A stretch of 10,971 nt of DNA from Bacteroidales bacterium (GTDB lineage Bacteria; Bacteroidota; Bacteroidia; Bacteroidales; Marinilabiliaceae): positions 1 to 10,971 of the forward strand of contig CAAFWU010000079.1 of assembly GCA_900766825.1 (NCBI GenBank), given 5' to 3'. Shown piece after piece: positions 7,073 to 10,971 of this stretch. How positions within the stretch are numbered: position 1 is the stretch's first letter; every line of letters starts with the position of its first letter. The position numbers were made by a program, and so were the translations under genes. The notes below the pieces were generated by a model. That model made no database searches. It saw nothing but the letters and a program-made list of their open reading frames with translations, and was not told the origin of the DNA.

Positions 7073-8554
7073 TTATTTTTGGTGCTCGGGACGGAGGAGG
7101 TCCATAACAGTCTTGACTGGTGTGAAGGTCAATACGGGCACCTCAACGAAGAAGGTCAGCCATTTGGCCATGGCACCGTTCCAAAGTCCAGGAAGTTCCA
7201 TGCCAACCACGTCTTTGCCGTTTACGCTCTTGTGGGTTTGGAAACCAGCGTCGGGGTCGACAAAGTCAGCAAGGTTATATTTCTGACCCTTGCGGTTCTT
7301 AATGCAGCAGAAGAGGTCTACGGGGTTGAAGTGTGTGCTGCCGCTAACAATGGCCGAAACCTTGGGGTCGTTCATGTCCATTTGGGCACCTTCTACAATT
7401 TGGAGGGTAAGGATGCCGTCTTTGCCCTCAACCCAGAAGGGACCACCACCAGGTTCGCCCTCGTTCTTAACCATGCCGCAGACGCGGAGGGGTTTGTCGA
7501 GGGTTTGCATGATAAAGTCGACCTTGGCATCGTTGGAACCATTAGCAATGGCTGCGCTGGGCTCAATCTGGAGCTGCTGTTTCATGAAGTTGAAGGCGCG
7601 CTCTATGGCATTGGCTTCGCCATTGTCGATGGCGGTGAGGATGTTGTCGATCTCGCGTTTGAGTCGCAGTCCGTAGGCTCCAATGACTTTCTTCCATTTA
7701 GAGGATTCGGCGAGCATGCGACCATGGGATACATTGTCGATGTTCTTGACAAAAACAACGTCGGAATCTATCTGACCGAGGTTGCCGATAAGAGCACCGT
7801 GTCCACCAGGACGGAAAATGAGGTGCCCCTGTTCATCGCGAGCGGGTTCGCCTGCTGGGGTGAGAGCTGGCACATCGGTTGCTGGTGGCTGGATGCTGAA
7901 GCTGAGGTTGACTTGACCGTTGATTTTGGGCAAGGTGAGAGCCAGTTTTTGGCGGAAAGCCTCCTCCATGCCCACAGGCACGGTGTAGTGGACGTTGCTT
8001 TGTCCGTTGCTCATGCAGTAGGCTTCAGCTTCGGTGAGGTGCTCTTCGGCAGCGGTGCGTGTGGTGCCATCGGGGTAGGCGTGGAAAGTTACGAGACCTT
8101 TGGGGTGGCTGCCATAGGCCAAACCGTCGTCGCTAAGAACCAGACGGACGGTGTCTGCGTTGTTCTGAGGCTGGAGTTTGAGCAATGCGGGACCAAAGGC
8201 AAAGTCGGTGAGGCGAGCGAAGAATGTCTTCCAAGGCTCCTTTGTCTCCATATCCTTCTGCTCATCGGGCGAGGCAGCGAGGTATTGGTGGAGGGGTTTG
8301 AACATGCGGCTGGCAGCACCAGAGGCGGGTACGAACTTGGTGACAGAGAGACCGTTTTTGAGTTCTTGGTCGTACTGTGTGGTGAGTTCTTTAACCTCTT
8401 GGTCGGATATGCGAGCTATGCCATCGCCAACGGTGGCGGCACGTCTTACGGCAGCGGGAGCAAAACCGCGTGCAATCATGGCCAACTGGGCTTCGGTTTC
8501 CTCAACAGATTTGCCTCGCTTGGCAAGGTCTTGAGTGTCGTTTGGGGTCAACAT
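7073..8554 (-). CDS. DUF4301 protein, possible sugar-nucleotidyltransferase
   Basis: This 493-residue protein appears to belong to the DUF4301 family, known mainly from Bacteroidetes and without an assigned function. It has no signal peptide or membrane segment, so it is likely cytoplasmic. A glycine-rich loop, VPASGAASRMFKPL (75-88), resembles the nucleotide-binding loop of sugar-phosphate nucleotidyltransferases. FRPGGHGALIGNL (247-259) followed by VFVKNIDN (267-274) resembles, in order and spacing, the PPGHG and NIDN motifs of UDP-glucose and UDP-GlcNAc pyrophosphorylases. Further conserved-looking blocks are GMVKNEGEPGGGPFW (360-374), STHFNPVDL (406-414) and LPGLWNGAMAKW (454-465). From this I infer a GT-A-like nucleotidyltransferase fold; substrate and activity are unknown. 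It stands alone between divergent and convergent neighbours. A promoter candidate lies about 90-120 bases upstream. The ATG start opens into a charged helical segment without hydrophobic character. A 514-codon open frame on the opposite strand is a codon-usage shadow. Confidence 0.88.
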   Translation of the reverse strand: MLTPNDTQDLAKRGKSVEETEAQLAMIARGFAPAAVRRAATVGDGIARISDQEVKELTTQYDQELKNGLSVTKFVPASGAASRMFKPLHQYLAASPDEQKDMETKEPWKTFFARLTDFAFGPALLKLQPQNNADTVRLVLSDDGLAYGSHPKGLVTFHAYPDGTTRTAAEEHLTEAEAYCMSNGQSNVHYTVPVGMEEAFRQKLALTLPKINGQVNLSFSIQPPATDVPALTPAGEPARDEQGHLIFRPGGHGALIGNLGQIDSDVVFVKNIDNVSHGRMLAESSKWKKVIGAYGLRLKREIDNILTAIDNGEANAIERAFNFMKQQLQIEPSAAIANGSNDAKVDFIMQTLDKPLRVCGMVKNEGEPGGGPFWVEGKDGILTLQIVEGAQMDMNDPKVSAIVSGSTHFNPVDLFCCIKNRKGQKYNLADFVDPDAGFQTHKSVNGKDVVGMELPGLWNGAMAKWLTFFVEVPVLTFTPVKTVMDLLRPEHQK

Positions 8555-8642
8555 ATTGTCCTTTCTTGTTTATGTATTCTGATTTTGAATGATTCTGACT
8601 CTTTTTTTACTAAAATGAGTTAGCGCATGGCGCAGAGCATTA

Positions 8643-8674
8643 CCAAGTTATAAAATATTGTTTCATTAGGCAAA
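8643..8674 (-). promoter_or_regulatory. Candidate promoter for the DUF4301 gene
   Basis: Read on the - strand, TTTG (8671-8674), a 20-base spacer and TAACTTGG (8643-8650) match the Bacteroides consensus with one mismatch in the -7 box. Transcription would start near 8636, giving a leader of about 80 bases. The surrounding bases are AT-rich. Confidence 0.45.
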
Positions 8675-8733
8675 TTTTATTTCACTTTTATCTGTTGTTG
8701 GGGCTTGTGAAAGAGAATAGAGACAAAAAGTGT

Positions 8734-8741
8734 TATCTTTG
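8734..8741 (+). promoter_or_regulatory. Candidate -7 box for the LtaS-like gene
   Basis: TATCTTTG matches TAnnTTTG exactly and is the only such match I find on the + strand between 8555 and 8931. No TTTG lies 19-21 bases upstream, so the -33 half is missing or diverged. Transcription would start near 8748, leaving a leader of about 184 bases before the ATG at 8932. Confidence 0.45.
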
Positions 8742-8747
8742 TTCTTT

Positions 8748-8931
8748 GTCATAATTAACATATTGCTGTTGCGATACTCCCTGTTTAAATGGTGTTTCTA
8801 ATGGGAGTGAGAAGGGTGGGGCATATGCCAAATTAAATGGTTACTGCTCTTCCGTTAACTCGCTAAGCAATAGGTGATAACCGACGTGTGGGCATTGCTA
8901 CACTAGCTGCAGTGTCATTATAAATAAGATA
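8748..8931 (+). ncRNA. Possible structured RNA leader of the LtaS-like gene
   Basis: This stretch has no credible gene but holds a nested set of complementary segments. TATTGC (8761-8766) pairs with GCAATA (8867-8872), and GCGA (8771-8774) with TCGC (8860-8863), forming a long-range closing stem with an internal loop. Directly inside, ACTCCC (8776-8781) pairs with GGGAGT (8803-8808), and GTTA (8840-8843) with TAAC (8856-8859). The two inner stems abut the closing stem with no spare bases, as in a three-way junction. A further hairpin, ACACT/AGTGT (8900-8904 and 8911-8915), lies 16 bases before the start codon. I do not recognise the TPP, cobalamin, SAM, fluoride, guanidine or yybP-ykoY riboswitch signatures. 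The stems are individually short, so the fold is a hypothesis. Confidence 0.3.
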
Positions 8932-10917
8932 ATGAAACAAAGATTCTCCTTTCAGATTGATGAGTTTGTAGTGCCAGCATTTCGCTTTTGTGCCATGCTG
9001 GTGGTCTATCAGATATTGCGCTTAATATTTTTCCTCTTTAACCAGAGCTACTTTCCTAATGTGACCATGGGAAGCTATTGGGATCTTATGGTTGGTGGTT
9101 TCCGTTTCGATGTTAGTGCTTTGGTTTACATCAATCTGCTCTATTTTGTACTGCATTTTCTTTCGTTTCGAGCAAAGCAAAAGGTTTTGTGTGGTAGGGT
9201 TATAGATGGCGTTTTTATCCTCTTTAACTCTGTTGGCATTGCGGCCAACTGTGCCGATTTGGTCTACTATCGCTTCATTTTGCACCGCACAACATCGGGT
9301 GTGCTGGAGAGTTTGAGCAATGAGCGGAATATGGGCAGTTTGTGGTTCCACTTTGTTTTGGACTATTGGTACTGCTTTGTAATTTTTGGTCTCTTTGTGT
9401 GGCTTCTGTTTCTCATTGTTAAGGTGTCGAAACCTCAGCCTTCGCCTCTTAAGGATCATCTGCCTTATGTGGTGGTTTCTCTCCTGGCGTTTGGAGTTGT
9501 GGCAGGTCTGTCGGTGGCTGGCATCCGAGGGGGCTTTTTGCACAGCACGCGACCTATTGCCATGAGCAACGCTGCGGCTTACACTCAGAGCCCAGAGGAG
9601 AGTGCTGTGGTTCTGAACTCACCTTTTTGCATCATACGCACCATTGGAAAACATAGCTTTTCGAGCGAGAAGTACTTTGAGTCGGACGAGGCTTTGGCTC
9701 GGGTATATAGCCCTGTGCACAATATTGCCGATGGGGCTTTGGCTGTCGACACTGTGGCTGTGGGTAAGGTGCGGAATGTAGTCATCTTTATAATGGAGAG
9801 CTTCAGCCGCGAGTTTTGGGGATGTCTTAATCCTAAGCTCGACGGTGGTAGCTATCGGGGCTTTACGCCTTTTCTGGATTCGTTGGCACAGCACTCGTTG
9901 GTCTTTTCTAATGCTTATGCCAATGGGCGCAAATCAATTGACGCCATGCCATCTATTTTGGCTTCGTTGCCTTCGCTAACTATGCCTTATGTTGTTAGTC
10001 AGTACGGTAATAATCGCATTAACAGTATTGCCAGTTTGCTTGGAGAGGAGGGCTATTCGTCGGCCTTTTTCCATGGGGCTGCTAACGGTAGCATGGGCTT
10101 CGACGGCATTGCAAAACTGGCTGGCTTTGAGCGTTATTACGGGCGAACAGAGTATGATAATGATGATGATTACGATGGCATATGGGGCATTTGGGACGAG
10201 AAATTTTTTCAGTACTATGAGCGAGAGATTGGTAATATGCCTCGACCTTTTGTAACGGCTCTTTTTTCGCTCTCAAGCCACGACCCATTTAAGGTCCCTG
10301 CGGAGTACGAAGGTGTCTTTCCTAAAGGCAAACTGCCTGTAGAAGAGTGTATTGCCTATTCAGATAATGCGCTGAGGCGTTTCTTTGACGAGGCTCGTAA
10401 AGAGAGTTGGTACGATAGCACTCTGTTTGTGATTACGGCAGATCACAGTAGTGTGCCAGACCACGATGAGTATAATAACAACGCTCAGGCTTTTGCTGTT
10501 CCCATACTCTTTTTTGCGCCTCAAGACAGTGCGCTAGTTGGCATGGATGACCACTTTGCTCAGCAGGCTGACATTATGCCCTCGGTGCTGAAATATTTGG
10601 GCTACAGCAAACCATTTGTTTCTTTCGGACGCGACCTTATGATTGGACTGACCGACTCTCTACGTCTGTCCGATAATGCCATAAAGAACAGATTTGTAAT
10701 CAATTACAACAACGATATATATCAGCTTTACAACAATGATACCATTGTGTACTTCGATGGCAAAACGGTTCGCGGAGCCTACGATTTGCGCCGTGACCCT
10801 GCATTGTTGCATAATGTTGCAGATAGTTGTGATATGACCCACTTCGAGGAGTTTGCCAAGGCCTATGTGCAGCAGTATAACCTCCGCATGATAGGGGACA
10901 GCCTAACCGTAAAGTAA
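8932..10917 (+). CDS. LtaS/phosphoglycerol transferase-like membrane enzyme (sulfatase superfamily)
   Basis: This 661-residue protein has the layout of LTA synthase and phosphoglycerol or phosphoethanolamine transferases: five membrane helices (about 13-37, 58-78, 88-107, 138-163 and 178-198), a linker, then an extracytoplasmic alkaline-phosphatase-type catalytic domain (about 280-560). Expected metal and catalytic residues are visible: E289 in FIMESFS, S335 in NGRKSIDAMPS at the position of the LtaS nucleophile (usually Thr), H450 in SSHDPF, and D504-H505 in TADHSS. S335 is not in a C/S-x-P-x-R context, so formylglycine formation as in true sulfatases is unlikely. The enzyme probably moves a phospholipid head group, such as phosphoglycerol or phosphoethanolamine, onto an envelope glycan or lipid. 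Bacteroidetes are not known to make classical lipoteichoic acid, so the acceptor is unknown. An acidic run, DNDDDYD (409-415), lies in the catalytic domain. The leader of about 184 bases is unusually long and may be structured. The first ATG gives a short charged N-terminus before helix 1. Confidence 0.9.
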   Translation: MKQRFSFQIDEFVVPAFRFCAMLVVYQILRLIFFLFNQSYFPNVTMGSYWDLMVGGFRFDVSALVYINLLYFVLHFLSFRAKQKVLCGRVIDGVFILFNSVGIAANCADLVYYRFILHRTTSGVLESLSNERNMGSLWFHFVLDYWYCFVIFGLFVWLLFLIVKVSKPQPSPLKDHLPYVVVSLLAFGVVAGLSVAGIRGGFLHSTRPIAMSNAAAYTQSPEESAVVLNSPFCIIRTIGKHSFSSEKYFESDEALARVYSPVHNIADGALAVDTVAVGKVRNVVIFIMESFSREFWGCLNPKLDGGSYRGFTPFLDSLAQHSLVFSNAYANGRKSIDAMPSILASLPSLTMPYVVSQYGNNRINSIASLLGEEGYSSAFFHGAANGSMGFDGIAKLAGFERYYGRTEYDNDDDYDGIWGIWDEKFFQYYEREIGNMPRPFVTALFSLSSHDPFKVPAEYEGVFPKGKLPVEECIAYSDNALRRFFDEARKESWYDSTLFVITADHSSVPDHDEYNNNAQAFAVPILFFAPQDSALVGMDDHFAQQADIMPSVLKYLGYSKPFVSFGRDLMIGLTDSLRLSDNAIKNRFVINYNNDIYQLYNNDTIVYFDGKTVRGAYDLRRDPALLHNVADSCDMTHFEEFAKAYVQQYNLRMIGDSLTVK

Positions 10918-10957
10918 ACCATAAAAACCTAACTGCATATTACCTACCCACCATCGC

Positions 10958-10971
10958 ATGCTATTGAAACA
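10958..10971 (+). CDS. Possible start of the next gene, cut by the contig end
   Basis: An ATG 40 bases after the preceding stop opens a frame reading M-L-L-K to the end of the window. No terminator hairpin is seen between 10918 and 10957, so a co-transcribed next gene is plausible. Four codons are too few to identify it. Confidence 0.2.

Noticed and set aside
7079..8623. A 514-codon open frame on the + strand opposite the DUF4301 gene
   Set aside because: It is fully antisense to a recognised family protein, its product is low in recognisable motifs and rich in Gly, Val and Glu, and long antisense frames follow from codon choice in the real gene.
8820..8829. GGCATATGCC palindrome in the intergenic region as an operator
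   Set aside because: A single 10-base palindrome with no second copy and no regulator gene nearby is not enough to call a binding site; it could also be a small stem of the possible leader RNA.
8836..8862. On the - strand, CGGAAG followed by AGCAG resembles the apical loop of SRP RNA
   Set aside because: The stem closing the GGAA loop would have only one base pair and the conserved 5' side of the internal loop is absent, so the resemblance is probably chance.

Overview
The window looks like one contig of a Bacteroidales genome, probably a metagenome assembly. Every identifiable protein has a Bacteroidetes flavour: a secreted parallel-beta-helix-type protein, ClpC, an Amidase_3 enzyme next to an MCE/MlaD protein, DUF4301, and an LtaS-like phosphotransferase. 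Two promoters match the Bacteroides consensus closely (TTTG, 19 bp, TAnnTTTG), and Shine-Dalgarno sequences are not conspicuous. The first 21 bases are not genomic. They match the 3' end of the Illumina TruSeq read-2 adapter, and they create a false N-terminus (M-C-S-S-D) on the first reading frame.

Layout from left to right: (1) bases 23-1030, a 5'-truncated gene for a secreted beta-helix-like protein (+). (2) A strong hairpin at 1062-1102 that serves both convergent genes. (3) 1106-1591, a small HXXEE membrane protein (-), downstream of (4) 1746-4298, clpC (-), with two hairpins between them. (5) 4299-4569, a divergent control region with one consensus promoter for clpC and one for the amidase; the second shows that the amidase starts at 4570, not at an upstream GTG. 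(6) 4570-6890, a two-gene operon of a periplasmic N-acetylmuramoyl-L-alanine amidase and an MCE/MlaD lipid-transport protein. (7) A bidirectional terminator at 6967-7006. (8) 7073-8554, a DUF4301 protein (-) with sugar-nucleotidyltransferase-like motifs. (9) 8555-8931, a 377-base non-coding divergent region with promoter candidates and a possible structured RNA leader. (10) 8932-10917, a membrane LtaS/phosphoglycerol-transferase-like enzyme (+). A possible next gene begins about 40 bases before the contig end.

Most of the genes serve the cell envelope: peptidoglycan cleavage, lipid traffic between membranes, head-group transfer outside the inner membrane, and a possible sugar-activating enzyme. 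ClpC is cytoplasmic protein quality control. The most notable points are a SPOR-like C-terminal domain shared by the amidase and the MCE protein, a possible multi-stem RNA leader before the LtaS-like gene, and UDP-sugar-pyrophosphorylase-like motifs in the DUF4301 protein. I see no mobile element, CRISPR array, tRNA or rRNA, and nothing that clearly forms a new defence or mobile system.
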